Of a stretch of 64,000 nucleotides of DNA, positions 10,250 through 22,379 are shown piece after piece (the stretch's first letter is position 1; each line of letters starts with the position of its first letter). A model generated the notes under the pieces. The model saw only the letters and a list, made by a program, of their open reading frames with translations, was not told the origin of the DNA and did not search any database. Made by a program: the position numbers and the translations under genes. Source of the stretch: Bettongia penicillata ogilbyi (Eukaryota > Chordata > Mammalia > Diprotodontia > Potoroidae); contig JAJHZJ010000221.1 in NCBI GenBank assembly GCA_023548195.1, positions 2,090,001 to 2,154,000 of the forward strand. The letters run 5' to 3'.

Positions 10250-13200
10250 ATGGTTCACTCAGTTAATAAGCATTTATCTGGCACCTGTTATGTACCAGCC
10301 GCCAGTGCTAGGGATGCAAAGAAGGTCAAAAGACCCAGTCCTTGAGAAACTTAGAATTTAAGAAGGTAGGATTTTTCCTGGGACTTGAAGGAAGCAAAGG
10401 TTGTGAGGAGGTGAAGATGAGAAAATGGCCAGAGCTAAGAAATGGAAGGTGCGGTTTGAGGAGTCACTAGGAGTACAGTGTCACTGGATCAAAGAGCGTG
10501 TAGTAGGGTAAAAGGTTATGAAAGACTTTGAATACCAAATAGGATTTTGTATTTAATACTAGAGGTTATGGGGATCCACTGGAGTTTGGGGGAAAGTGTG
10601 ACATGATCAGACCAGAGCTTTAGGAAAATCACTTTTGTGGCTGAATGGAAGATTGATTGGCGAAGAGAATTGAGGTAGGCAGACCAACCACAGGCATTGT
10701 AGCAGTCCAGACAGTGGCAGAAAGGAGAAGGGGACATATTCAAGAGATGTCAGAAAGAGGAAATCAGCAAGTCTTGGCAACAGACTAGATAGGGGGGATA
10801 AGCAATAGTGAGGAGGTGGGTTGTGAACCTGGGGGACTGGAAGATGGTTTGCTTGATAGAAACAAGGAAATTTGGAAGGAGGGAGGCTTGGGGAGAAAGA
10901 TAATGGGCTCAGTTGTATACATGTAGAGTTTAAGATGTCTCCTGGAGATGCAGTTTGAGATCTGGTAGGGAGTTAGGGATACCTGTTATTTTCCACCCAG
11001 CTGCCCCCTTTAGACTTCCTCATACCTTCAGGAACCTCATCTTGCTGTAAGGTCACATCAGCCTGGATACTCATCACCTCATCAGCCCTATTAGTATTCT
11101 GCTACCATTGATTAGAGGGCAGATCAAAGAGCTTTTTCCAAAACCTTCACTAAAGGAAGAAGGCCAGGCTAGCCATCTCTTCCTTTCCTACCTGGCTGCA
11201 CCCCTTTGGTCTTCTCCATCATGCCCCTCACCCAGTAGCTCCTCACTCTTCTGTAGGCTTTTCAACTTCCTTGGTACATTGTCTACCCCCATTAAATTGT
11301 AAACTTGAAGACAAGGACTATGTTTCTTTTTTTGTATTCGGAACCTCAGTGCTTAAAACAGTATCAGGCCCATAGGAAGCATGTAAATGTTCATTAACTG
11401 ACTAAAATGCAAGACTGCAGTAGAGAAGTTAGTAGAGATGTCAGGGCTGGAGAAGAGATTTGAAGATCACCAGCATAGAGATGATCATTGGATCTATGGG
11501 AGGTGACAAGATCACCCAGTGAAGTATATAGAGGGGGAATAAGGCTCAGGACAGAACCCTGTGAAAAACCCCAGGATTAACTGACCTGAGCAAACAAGGC
11601 TGAGAAGGACTGATCAGATAGGTAGGAGGAGCCTCATTTTCCAAAAGCCTAAGAGAGAAGAAATTATCCAGGAGAGTGATCAGCAGTGTCAGAGGCTGCA
11701 GAAAGTTTAAGCAGACTGAGGGTTGAGAACAGATCTCTGGATGAGGCGATTAAGAGATCATTGGTTACTTCAGAGAGAATTATTGGTTGGTTCAGTGGTG
11801 AGATTAGAAACCTACAGCAAATTAAAAATACTGAGAGAAGAGAAAGTGGAAGCACCAATGGTAGATTGCTTTCTCAAAGACTTTAGCCACAAATAGCAGT
11901 AGAAATACAGGATGATACCCAGCAGGGGAAGGATCAGGTGAAGTTTTTTTTGAGGATGAGGTGGGGGGTGAGGAACATGGGCATCTTTATAGGCAGTAGG
12001 GAAGCAACTAGTAGAAGGGAAAGATTGAAGATGAGTAATAGAATGGGGATATCAGAGGGATCAGTCTGTTAGAGGGAATGGGATAGAATTAGATCACTTA
12101 GGCAGGTAGAGGGGTTTATTTTGGTAAGGAGAAGGCCACCTCTTCACCTGAGACAGGGCAGGAGGAGAAGATAGGAACAGAAGGCATATGAGTGATGTGA
12201 GATGAAAAGGAAGAAAAAAGAGGGAGTTCTCAGCAAATGGCCACAATTTTTCCATAAAATATAAGGCTAGGGTCTCAACTAAGATTGTAGATAGATGGGG
12301 AGCCATGGGAGATTTGAGGGGAGGTGGAAAGGTTTGAAAGAGCCTCTGTAGTGAATTGAATTGATTAGGGAGGTGTGGAAGGATTGCATAGCAGCAGTGA
12401 AGTTCTGGTTGAAATTATGTAGCACAAATTTATGGTAGACAGGATGGCTGAGTGATTTTCTTACCTTCAGTCAACAATGTGCATGCAAGAGCAAAGACGT
12501 GGTGGGAGCAATCCAAGGCTGTAAAGCACAAGCAGCAGTAAGTTAAGGAATCTAGGTTCTCAAGAAGTGTACAGTGTAGAGTTGAACTGGTTCACCAAGG
12601 GGTCAAGATGTGGTAGAGAGAGTGGAACTTGGGCAAAGGTGATGGCCTGGGACAGAATTGAGGGGTCAAAGGGTTGTAGATCAAGGTATGGAAGAAGAAC
12701 AGGATTTGCTACCAGAAGTTAGAAGGAAAAGTGAATAGCTAATAGTCTGTGATCAGATAAGAGAATTTCAGAATATTTAAACATGGAGGTGGTACATTGG
12801 TAGGCTATAGAAAGAACAAGATTATGACCATCTTTGTGTAGTTAAGGTGGGGTAGAAATGAGTAGGATAAGAAATGGGAGAGGTGGGGTGTTTGAGAGTC
12901 TCAATATGAATGTTGAAGACCCCTAGTATGAGGGCAGGAGTTGGGGAAGAAAGACTGTGAATCAAGCACTGATATCCTTGAGGAAAGAATAGGAGTATCC
13001 CAGAGTTCTGTAGACCCCAAGGCTATGAGGATTTTGATTTTGTGGCAGATGTGGATTGTGTGGAAAGGAGAAGAGGTTACTAAGTGATGATAGAACTTGA
13101 AGTGGCAATGGAAAGCAAATAATATTGTAATTCCTCCGCCTTGATCAGTAAGTGGAATAGAGTGAGTGAAAATGTAGGCAGTATTGGAAAGGAAGTCCAG

Positions 13201-13360
13201 AGAGCTTCTGTCTTCAGTAGGGAATGAGGTCTCCTTTATAGAGCTCAGATGTGGGGAGCAAGAGCTTGGAGAAGATGGAGCGGTGTAATTCTCCTTCTCC
13301 AAGGCAGGACACCAGGCCAGAAACTTAATAGAATGGTATTCTGTCCCCACATGTTAGCAG
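10250..13360 (-). pseudogene. near full-length L2 LINE, decayed
   Basis: On the complement this runs from ORF2 (13,350 downward) to the 3' end at about 10,260 ('agttaataagcatttatctg' is the complement of the L2 terminus). The reverse transcriptase segment at 11,664-11,858 carries 'LKLSAASDTADHS', the degraded form of the L2 'SAAFDTVDHS' motif that holds the first catalytic aspartate. The 149-codon frame at 12,901-13,350 is the best preserved remaining stretch, probably within the endonuclease part. The 3' UTR (10,380-10,970) matches the usual L2 order. An unrelated repeat (10,975-11,400) is inserted in the 3' half. At about 3.1 kb it approaches the usual L2 length. Frameshifts and stops are frequent. 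Confidence 0.75.
10975..11400 (+). repeat. unnamed interspersed repeat with L2-like 3' tail, copy B
   Basis: It shares blocks with 7,430-8,060: 'ccacccagctgcccccttta', 'aggccaggctagccatctct', 'cttctccatcatgcccctca', then a tail at 11,285-11,400 ('aacttgaagacaaggactat', 'atgtaaatgttcattaactg'). It lies inside the minus-strand L2, so it is younger than that element. Confidence 0.55.
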
Positions 13361-13424
13361 CAAGGGAAGATGGAATGGTTCTTGGTCTTCCCACACCAGT
13401 CATTTAAATTCCATCTCCTCTCTC

Positions 13425-13742
13425 CCTGTATTAGAACGTGAGTATCTTAAAGAGTAGGAGCAATGATTTCACCTCTTGTTGTATTCCAACACTAGACACA
13501 TGACCTGACTTGTTGTGACTGTTGTTCAGTTGTGTCCTACTCTTTGTGACTATACTGTTCATGGGGTTTTCTTGACAATGATTCTGGAGAGGTTTGCCAT
13601 TTAGTTCTCCAGTGGATTAAGACAAACAGATTAAGTGACTTGCCCAGGGTCACACAGTGTCTGAGGCTGGATCTGAACTTAGATCTTTCTGACTCCAGCC
13701 CCAGAGCTCTATTGACTGAACCATTTAGCTGACTCAATCTGA
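13425..13742 (-). repeat. L2-like tail followed by a Mar1-type SINE
   Basis: 13,425-13,505 reads (plus strand) as an L2/MIR3 tail. 13,510-13,742 is a Mar1-type SINE on the minus strand: tail 'gttgttcagttgtgtcctac', core 'gacttgcccagggtcacaca', tRNA end at about 13,740. Confidence 0.75.
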
Positions 13743-13779
13743 TACACATTAAATGCTAAATAAATTCATGAGTGTCCAT

Positions 13780-14200
13780 GAACTGGGAAACAGCTTAATA
13801 TTAAATTACATGCATATGGAATATTACTGTGCCATAAGAAGTGGCAACATGATAGAGTCAGAGAAACCTGTATGAACTGACAGAATGAAATGAGCAGAAC
13901 CAGCAGAAAAACTTATACAATAGCCACAACATTATAAAGAAAAGAACTTTGAAAGACCTAAGAACTCTGTTCAATGCAATTACAATCCTGATTCCAGAAG
14001 ATTAAACCATGGATTTCTGTTCTGAAGGGTGAGGGGCTTATTTCTGATTGATACAAAGTTCCTAATCCCTGTGGGAAAAGCTCCATATATTTCAAGAGGT
14101 AATTTAGATTTAAGTGTTTCTTTCTCTGTGAGGGGGGAGGTGGCTTAATTTTTATTTTCTCTTGGTAGCTTTGCTGCAGTTCAGTTTTCTTCTTTTTTTT
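13780..14200 (+). repeat. L1 3' end fragment
   Basis: Sense L1 3' text: 'atggaatattactgtgccat', 'gaaatgagcagaaccagcag', 'catggatttctgttctgaag', then a T-rich end. Confidence 0.6.
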
Positions 14201-15404
14201 TAATGTTCAAGTGTTTTCCACTATTCCCTGTTAAAGTAATAAGCAAACAATAATCCCTGGTATGCTTCATAAAATGTCCTTTATTGAAATTGTACAATTG
14301 AAATTGGTCAATGATTGTGAGCACTGGATGTAACTAGAATTATATTGTATAAGATCTTAGTCCTGTTGACCAGTCTGAGACTCTTTACTACATAATGCTT
14401 GGGTAGCAGTGAAAATGAAATAATGTTTCAGCTTCCAAGGGATCCCAGAGGACTTTGCTGAGGGATTGAAGATGTGTAAAGAAATGGAAAAAAAATGCAC
14501 ACTGGGTAATTTGCTGAGGACAATACATTTTAAGCTAGGAAAAAATGTAACAGATTCCCCACCTTGAAGCATGTACAGATATTCTCTGCCTACCCCAGGC
14601 ATGTCACAGAAATTCAAACTTGTGAAGACATCCCCTGCCTGTTTCCAGCTACACAGTACTCATCAGTTGTTTGAGTCTCCCTAGCTGATCCAAAAAAAGC
14701 TGATGATGTGGTATGTCTGTCAGGGTAGAAAAATGAAGCTTTCCGCAGGGACGTTTCTTCAAAGAAGTTCCGAATGTGAGTCTAGTTAGGAAAGGAGGCG
14801 ATGTTATCAGATGGCAACCAGATTTTATTGAATGGCCAAGGAAGAAAGAAGTAAGAAAGGAAGAGGTTTAAGGTGATAGGAAGTTTGTTATTTATGAAGC
14901 AGGAATTCCAGAGAACACAATGCAAAGTATAGATCTGCAGTAAAACATTGGCAGGGTATTGGGGGGAGGGGAGTTAAAGGGAGTTGGGACTATCAAAACC
15001 CTTGCAGAGTGATTTCAGGCAAAGTCATCAGTAGTTAAAGAGCACTCATTTGAGAGAATCAAGTGATTAGACTGTGCAAGCTTCAACCTTGTGGCAGATG
15101 TATCCTGTAAGAGCCTCAAATAGGTACAAGACCTCATTCAGATGTCAGTGGTACCTTGCCTGTGCTGTACAAAACCTCAAGAAGGTGGAGGTCGAGAGAG
15201 CTTTGCCCCATGGCAGGCCAGCCCTGGAAAAGGCCTAGAAGCCATGGAAGCCAGAGGTGGATGGCAGTGCTAGGACCTGGGGTAGGAAAAATAGAAGCCA
15301 CATTCTTTGGTAGGTACTCAATGCTGGAGATAGTCCTAAAATTCATTCTCTGGCCAACCAAGTCATTAAGATTAAATTATTTAGTCTCCATTTAACTTTG
15401 AATC
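14201..15404. other. intergenic, nothing identified
   Basis: No repeat I recognise and no supported gene. Short open frames on both strands overlap at 15,134-15,395 without start context or splice signals. A G-rich run sits at 14,962-14,973. Confidence 0.4.
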
Positions 15405-16015
15405 CTTTCTTTCCCTTTATTTATTATAACTTTGTCACATTGTGCTCAGCAAAGATTGTGTTTGACATTTCTGCTTTTCTAAATTTGATTATGGGGTTTT
15501 TATGTCCTGGTGCATATTTGATTATTGTAAAGGTGCTATACAAAGCAAGTTTCCTTGCATGTTCATTGCTTTTTCCATTCAGTCATCATCAGTGATTTAT
15601 TATATCTTTTTCTAAAATTCTTTAGAGGTATTTCGTTTGTTTTTTTTGTTAGATATGTCTAGGTCTGAAAGGAGCCCAAGGAGGTTTCCAATAATTATAA
15701 TTTTGCTATTTGTTTCTCCATTTCATTTAATTAACTTTTCCTTTGATACATAGATTACTGTGTCATTCAGTGCATGTGTCTTGTGTTGATATTATTTTAT
15801 TTTCTCTAATGCCTTTAAGTATAATAGTGTTCCCTTGTTTATCCCTTTTAACCATTTCTGTTTTTACATTTACTTTGTCTAAGATCAAGATTGCTGTGCC
15901 TGCTTTTTGAGTTTGCCAGAAGCTTAACAAATTGTGCTCTAGCCCAGCATTTTCACTGTGTGACTCTTTCTTTCAAGTGTGTATCTTGTAAGAAAAAAAA
16001 ATGTTGGATTCTGCC
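15405..16015 (-). pseudogene. L1 ORF2 endonuclease region, old
   Basis: On the complement this corresponds to the N-terminal endonuclease part of L1 ORF2. Plus-strand landmarks such as 'gtgctcagcaaagattgtgt', 'ttttgagtttgccagaagct' and 'gtgtgtatcttgtaagaaaa' line up with the same region of the L1 at 35,460-36,060. Heavily mutated, no frame. Confidence 0.5.
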
Positions 16016-16019
16016 TTTA

Positions 16020-16062
16020 ACATACACACACACGTATGCACATATATACATATAATCTATAT
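16020..16062. repeat. CA/TA-rich microsatellite
   Basis: Short ACACAC run followed by ATATATACATAT. Confidence 0.7.
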
Positions 16063-16329
16063 TTTAAAATTAGCAAGACTTCTTTGATGTTGAATTAAAT
16101 ATTGACCTTTTCATGCACACAAAAATCCGAATGCTAAGGTAATCCTCCTCAAAAGTCTTTTAAAATAAAATTATATATTATTTTAAATAAATCCTCCAAC
16201 ATGAAACAGAAAGAGATCACAGTCTTTGCTTGGAAGAAAGATATATAAACAATGTATTTGTCAAATGCAACTGCACAGCTAAGCATGAGTCCTATATTAG
16301 AAACAATATATTCACATCGGTGACTGAAA

Positions 16330-17145
16330 GGACTCTTTTGCCTCAAAATTTGGTCTCTCTTTAGCTTGTTTCTCTTTTGACTCCACCCAGACTTCAGTGA
16401 TGGGTCTCTTCAATAGCTTCTCCATCTTCATAAGGCTTCTGTAGTACCTTCATAACTACCTGGGTTGGGTAATCCCAATTCTTTTCCAACTTCTTTTTTC
16501 ATAATTCAAAAACTGTAGCACTCTTGGTCTTTCTTAAACTACCTTCCACAAAGATTAGCCTCAAAGTGATTAGTTCCCCAAGGTAGTTTTTCCCCATTTA
16601 GATTCTTTACTGAAAACTCTCATGGCCTCTCTGTGAATTGCACCTATATATTCTAAGTGGGTATTTGGTGAACGCTAGTTAAGGTACTATAGATTTTCAC
16701 AAATATATTGGATTGATCTATCCATCACGGTTGATTTTCACTGTGTAACCACCTGAAATGGGGGCAACCAAAGCTGTCACATTCTCATTATCAACAATTT
16801 CTCCTGTCCATTCTTTTGCCTTGTGTTTGATTCCTATTTCCACTTTGAGTTTCTCTGCTGCAGAGCAACATGGACTTTCAGCACTCTTTCCCCTCTTCCA
16901 GGTACTTTTGTAGCTTCCCTAATGCTGACATCATGGTTGGTGACCACTGCTGGGGCAAGACTAGCTTGGGTGTGGGCCCAAACTGTGATCCTGAAGAGGG
17001 ATGAACTCAACTGCTCCCACAGCCCCATCAAGAGAGACAGATTAATGACCAGAGTGATTTGAGCTGCTCTCAGCACTGTTTGTATAAGACTGACCTGCTT
17101 TTCAATGCATCCTACTGTCTTCCTCCCTGTAATGTGTGAGCTTTT
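16330..17145 (-). other. unidentified stretch with coding-like character
   Basis: The minus strand has a 113-codon frame (16,834-17,175). Neighbouring frames hold runs such as 'NWDYPTQVVMKVLQKPYED' (about 16,440-16,500) and 'VTALVAPISGGYTVKI' (about 16,730-16,780) that look more protein-like than random AT-rich DNA. The frame changes several times and contains stops, so if real it is a pseudogene or old mobile-element gene. I do not recognise the family and propose no function. Confidence 0.25.
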
Positions 17146-17149
17146 TCCA

Positions 17150-17690
17150 TTCACATTCATAATTATGATTGTCATTTATTTCCCTATTTTATATTCTTAT
17201 AAGTTTTTTATTTACAGCAGCTTTTTGTTGTAGCAAAGAATTGAGGTGCCCATCCATCACTGGGGAATGGCTGAACAAATTATGATATACGAACATAATG
17301 TAATAATATGGTGCTCTAAGAAATGATCCAAGAAATGGTTTCAGAGAAATCTGGGAAGACTTATGAATTGATGGAGAGTGAAGTGACAAGAGCCACAAGA
17401 ACATTTTTTTGGCAAGGAGATCAGAGTTAAGTGACTTGCCCAGGTCACACAGCTAGCAAATGTCAAATATTTAAGGCTGGATTTGAACTCAGGTCCTCCT
17501 AACTCCTGGGCCAGTGCTCTATCCACTGTGCCACCTCACTGCCCCAAGAACATTTTATACAAACCACATTATTATTAAGACAAAAAACTATAAAAGGCTT
17601 TAGAACTGATCATTGCAACCACCAACCATGATTCTATAGGACTCCTGATGAAACACGCTGTCCATTTCCCAGCAGAAGCAGCTGTATGGC
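17150..17690 (+). repeat. L1 3' end, broken by a SINE
   Basis: 17,206-17,400 and 17,546-17,690 are sense L1 3' text ('gtgcccatccatcactgggg', 'gaatggctgaacaaattatg', 'atctgggaagacttatgaat'). 17,150-17,205 looks like antisense L1 ORF2 start. Confidence 0.65.
17408..17545 (-). repeat. Mar1-type SINE, truncated, with TSD
   Basis: The tRNA end is at right ('ccactgtgccacctcactgc'), the core is present and the tail is missing. It is flanked by the direct repeat AAGAACATTT (about 17,397 and 17,546), which supports a retrotransposed insertion. Confidence 0.8.
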
Positions 17691-17900
17691 CAGCGTGGAT
17701 AGAGACATTGGACCCAGAGCCAGGAAGACCTGAGCTCATATCCAGTTTCAGACTCTTACTAGCTGTGTGATCCTGGACAAGTCACCTGAAAACCTCTATT
17801 TGCCTCCGTTTCCTCAGCTATAAAATGGAAATGATAGCAGCACCTATCTTACAGGATGGTTATGAGGATTAATTAAGAGAATATTAATTCTGACACCAGG
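17690..17900 (+). repeat. MIR-type CORE-SINE
   Basis: The head 'gtggatagagacattggacc', the core 'tagctgtgtgatcctggaca' and 'gtttcctcagctataaaatg' are in MIR order. Confidence 0.7.
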
Positions 17901-18339
17901 CATGTTCCTTTCTTTTCCCCTTCCAAAGAGGTGATAGCCTCAGAGTTAAAACTGAAAAATCTTTTTTTTCAAATATAGCCAGTGGGAAATTTTGTTCAGC
18001 CTAAAGGTATGTGTATAATGGGGATTTTGTGTTTCTTTCTTTCTTAGAGTAGGGGCATGGGGAAAATAAAGTGGATGGGAGAAAAAGGTAGCTTTGAGGA
18101 AAAGTATTAAAAATTTAATTTTTCAAAAAAAGAAGGGGAAAGAACTAAAAAATTTTTTTAACTTAAAAAGTTTTTCTACTTTTTCTCTCCATGCCCTCCT
18201 TTACAAAGAAGACAGTGAAAAAGAATCACTACGGTCAACACTTCTTAATCTCCTCTTTACGGCACACCCTTCTGAAGCTAGTTGTTTTCCTTGTAACTAT
18301 TCATTTCTCAATGTCTTAAACCATCTTCCCTCTCCCTGG

Positions 18340-18720
18340 GTCCATCTGTTTATTAAATTTCAAAGTTTCTACTCAGCTTTTGTCTCTTTATCGGTAATAC
18401 TTGAAAGTCTCTTTATTCTATTTGAGATTCAATTTTTCTCCCTGAAGAATTATACTCGATCTTACCAGGTAAGTTATTCTTGGATGCAAATTTTACTCTT
18501 GCCTTTAGGAATATCATACTCAAAGTCTCTTTTTCCTCCTACCTTCATAGTAGTTGCTGTCAAGTCATGTGTGATCCTGTCTGGTTTTCTGTTATTTAAA
18601 CACTTTCTTTCTTGCTGCTTGTAGTATTTTTTTCTTTGACCTAGAAGCTTTCGATTTAGGTTATAACATTCCTGGCAGGTTTCAATTTATGATTTTTTTG
18701 AAACGTGGCATCCAAGGTGT
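18340..18720 (-). pseudogene. L1/HAL1 ORF1 C-terminal region, old
   Basis: The plus strand reads in the same order as the complement of L1 ORF1 C-termini elsewhere in this window (compare 37,290-37,600): 'ttgaaagtctctttattcta', 'gaagaattatactcgatctt', 'tgctgcttgtagtatttttt', 'tttgacctagaagctttcga'. A 176-codon plus-strand frame over it (18,094-18,624) is antisense to this and is not a gene. Confidence 0.6.
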
Positions 18721-19205
18721 TTTTTTTTTTTTTAGTCATTAGTAAGAATGAGTTCTATGCCCTCCTATAGTGCAATATTTTGACTTCATTAAAATTTTTA
18801 AAAAGTGAAAGAGAATAAAAACTTCCTCTTCCCCCAAATGTTTTTAAACTGAAGAACTAACGATTTTGAAAATTTGGGGTGTGAGTCAATGCCTATGTAG
18901 CACCTCCAAGTGTTTTGGAAAGGGCTGGTTTCAACATATTTCTGGAGCTTTTAAAGAAAATCATTAATACAAATTAATGTATCCTGCTACTACTGCAAGA
19001 TAGTCCTAACGGGGGACATGGGGAAGATAGGAAGGAAAAATAATTTGTTTAATTATGGTTTTCAGGGAATCTGATCATTTTTAAATTCTCTTTTTTTCTA
19101 CTCTGATCAGTCATTTTAATAGTAACTACCTTCCAATTTTTTTTCAGTTTTTTGACATTGTTGTAATGTTTCTTAAATTTTGGAGTCATTGTCAAGCCAG
19201 TTCAA
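18721..19205. other. intergenic, nothing identified
   Basis: AT-rich, with a poly-T run at 18,720-18,733. No supported gene or repeat. Confidence 0.35.
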
Positions 19206-19209
19206 TAAG

Positions 19210-19456
19210 CATTTATTGTTCAGTCATTTCATTTTTGTCCAACTTTGTGACCCCTTTTAGGGTTTACTTGGCAAAGATACTGGAGTGGTTTGCCATTTCC
19301 TTCTTCAGTTCATTTTACATATGAGGAAACTGAGGCAAACAGTTAAGTGGCTGGCTCAGGGTCACATAGTTCCCAAGTGTCTGAGGGTAGATTTGAATTC
19401 AGGTCTTCCTGACTCCAGGCCTGGTTCTCTATCCACTGTACCACCTAACTGCCCAA
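19210..19456 (-). repeat. Mar1-type SINE
   Basis: Full-length on the complement: tail 'ttgttcagtcatttcatttt', 'ctggagtggtttgccatttc', core 'agggtcacatagttcc', tRNA end 'ctatccactgtaccacctaa'. Confidence 0.9.
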
Positions 19457-19705
19457 GCATTTATTAAGTACTTACCATATGCCAGTGCTTACCACTGCTA
19501 AGCACTTTTACAAATATTACCTAATCTGTTCCTTACAACAACCCTGGAAAGTACATGCTATTATTATCCCCATTTTCCAGTTGAGGAAACTGAGGCAGAC
19601 AGCAATTAGGTAACTTGCCTAGGATCACATAACAAGTATCTGAGGCTAGATTTGAACTCAGGTCTTACTGACTCTAGGACAAGAACTCTAGCCAGCACAC
19701 CACCT
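19457..19705 (-). repeat. MIR with L2-type 3' end
   Basis: It begins with the complement of the L2/MIR3 terminus ('agcatttattaagtacttac'), then 'tccagttgaggaaactgagg' and 'aggatcacataacaagtatc', and ends at the tRNA head. It is adjacent to the SINE at 19,210. Confidence 0.7.
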
Positions 19706-21230
19706 ACCTGCCTGCCTGTCTGTGGCCAAATCATTTATTTTTCTAAGACTTTGCTTATACTTGTGTTGTTTTCTCTTCTGGGCTGGTCTCTTGGGTGTTG
19801 CTCGACCCATAGTGTTTCTTTATTATTTGGTATTTTTTCCCTTTCACTTATTCCTGTATTCAGCCTCAGTTGTTGATTTGGGACTTTGGGCCAGGGCCAG
19901 GCTATTGGTTGGAGGAGTCCAACCCAATTTTATCCAGGCCAAGATTTCCTGAGTTCCTACCACCTACCAGCTTCTGCCTGCCCTCATGTACCTCTGCCCA
20001 GGACACTGGTTGGCAGGTGAATCGTCCCAGGGAAAGGACTGAAGTCTTCAGGACCTCCCTGGTCATCCCTGGTAAGAAAGTATTGGCTGCCTTCCAGTCT
20101 GTGTCCCTGAATGGGTGCTGCCTCCATTGATTTCATCCCTCTCCAGTGTCCAAAGAATTCTAGTTATCCTTCTTGGTTGAAGTGGATGAAAATGTTTACT
20201 GTTATTTCTCTTTGGATTTCTTGGTCATTATTCAATCTGATGCCCTTTTTATGTCCTCGATGCAATAGAGCTTGATTCCTTTATAATCTTTATTTCTACC
20301 AGCTTAACCATAAGTTGTTGACCCTGGGATCTTCAAAAAGTGATGCCAGCAGAGTACAAGGTTGCACAGGTTCTACCATGCTAGAAGAACATCAAGTACT
20401 ATCTCTACAACAGACTACATCTGCTTTCCAAGGACCAGCCTAAGGACATCACTAATAAATGGGGATTGATACTTTGGCCATAGCAACTCATAAAGAAAAT
20501 ACAAAATGTATTGACAGAACACAGTGACAAAGGCAGAAAGATGCCAAAATCTATGGTTTGGGGACCAACTATAACTGTTAACATAGTTGTTGATACAGTG
20601 AATGCTAGGTCCTTTTCCAGTGACTAGGTGAATATATTATTGGAGAAATTGAATTATGTTAATCTTGGCATTCTCACCAGAAACAAAACTATGGAGGGGA
20701 AAGAAAGGTACATCTCCATGAAAGGACTGGGAAGAGATTTTCTCTCAGAGAGGCAAATGAATGAGTTGGCTTAGTTGGTTTTAATGGCCAGGCATTCAAA
20801 GGCAACAAGAAACTATGTTTTGTGAGATCTGTGCAAAGAATTGTTGCTTAGATCTGTTATAAAGGATGAGGAGGTGAGGAAATTCTATAAACAACTCAGT
20901 AAGACCTTCTAGTTCAATTAAAGTATACTTTCATATTCAATAGCTTTAGGGAAAATAAGGGAAGAAGGCAAAAAATGTTTTAAAAAAATAACATAGCTTA
21001 GGAGTAAGTAACCAGAGAAGTCAGAAACCTAAAGCCAATACAGAAGCTTTATACAGAAACATTATGAATGTTTTTTGGTTTGTTTGTTTTTTTTTTTTTT
21101 TGGTGAAAGAGGTGACTGGATGTGGTTAGTATCAAATAACATCACAAAGATGTAATTGCTTATATTTAAGCAAAGGAAATAAGTTACCAATATAAACAGT
21201 TGGCTTATTGGAACAAATATTAAAATGGGA
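19706..21230. other. intergenic, nothing firmly identified
   Basis: Open frames of 74-86 codons overlap on the plus strand at 19,652-20,130 without splice or start context. 20,330-20,930 has a purine-rich, mildly LINE-like composition that I cannot assign. A 19-base T run ends near 21,101. Confidence 0.3.
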
Positions 21231-21234
21231 GGGA

Positions 21235-21460
21235 AAGGTAGTTTTGAAGACCTTGGTTCAAGCTTTGCCTTTGATAGTATAGTATAGTATACTAGCTGTG
21301 TTATCATATTTAAATCACAACTTCTCCATACCCCAGGTAACTGGCTAAGACTACAAGTTATACACATGACTTTCTAGTCTGTCATAATGAAGAGTTCTCA
21401 CACTGAGAGTTCTGTATACCAATGAAATTCAATTCAGTCCCAGAAAAAAGCAATTAATGC
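21235..21460 (+). repeat. MIR-related marsupial SINE
   Basis: 'gaccttggttcaagctttgc' (B box), 'actagctgtgttatcatatt' (core), 'ggctaagactacaagttata' and 'tctgtataccaatgaaattc' follow the order of a CORE-SINE with the marsupial-style tail. A short ATAGTATAGT repeat is embedded at 21,275-21,292. Confidence 0.55.
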
Positions 21461-22375
21461 AAAATTAGAGTTCTACCTCTGGATTCCAAAGGAAGAGATT
21501 GTATAGAGGAAAGGAAAGAAGAGCTTGAGGAATGAGGCTGATTTGGAAAGGTTTGGAATTGGGAAGGTCAGAAATTAAATTTGGAGAAGAATAGTTTGGG
21601 AGATCTTCAGGCAGGGGTTGGGGTGTGGAGAGAAGCACTAGGGCATAAGACTCAGTCTGAAGGAAGAGGAGGATTCAAGGAGGGGGAAAGCATTTGGGTA
21701 TGACTGTTAAGTTCTATAGAGAGTTACAAGGTGGTATCACAAAAGGATGTTATATATTTAAGCAGAGGAAATGATGATACCAGAGTGACTATATGTCAAG
21801 TTACTATAAAATGGTCAAAATGTTAATAGGATGCTAAAAATGTGAAAAGGAAAATGAAAATTTGGACTTGGAGTCTCCAAAAACTGAGAAATTTATTTCC
21901 AGCTAATATGGAGAGCTAAGAAATTTTGCTGTGCCTTGGACTGATGGCTTCAGGAGAAACACAAACAAGTGACTGTAGCAATGTTCAATGTGCAGGTGTG
22001 CCTGTTTCTGAAAAGAGAAGGTAAAGATGGCCAAGAAACTGGTCTCCATAGTCTCCAAGTTATCATGAGCAACAAAATATTAATTAGCAACTGGAGAAAA
22101 AAGGAGGAGAGGGAACTTCAACGTGAAAACCAAGAACAAGAGTCTAAAGAGGCAAATATGAATTCTGAACTGATCAAAGGAGGGAAAGATATGCATGCCC
22201 ACGTGCACGCACACACACACTCAGATACTTCACTCACGGATATTTCACTCACCAAGGAAAGGAAGAAAAGAGGAAAAGGAGGAATTAAAGAGAGGTTAAA
22301 TCAAAGGAAGTCTTATGCAAAACAAATCTAATGGTATGTAGAAAATAAGTTTTTTTGAGGAAACAAAGTATGAGA
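21461..22375. other. intergenic, nothing identified
   Basis: Purine-rich. The 120-codon plus-strand frame at 21,969-22,331 is lysine/glutamate-rich, contains a (CA)n-encoded His/Ala run (22,195-22,222) and has no homology I recognise, so I do not call it a gene. Confidence 0.35.
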
Positions 22376-22379
22376 ATCT

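Noticed and set aside
12901..13350. 149-codon minus-strand frame as a new gene
   Set aside because: It is the best-preserved part of a decayed L2 LINE that continues in order down to 10,260.
18094..18624. 176-codon plus-strand frame, the second longest in that part of the window
   Set aside because: Antisense to a decayed L1 ORF1 C-terminal region; no promoter, splice or domain evidence.
21969..22331. 120-codon plus-strand frame with His-rich run
   Set aside because: Low-complexity K/E composition and a CA microsatellite explain it; no homology recognised.
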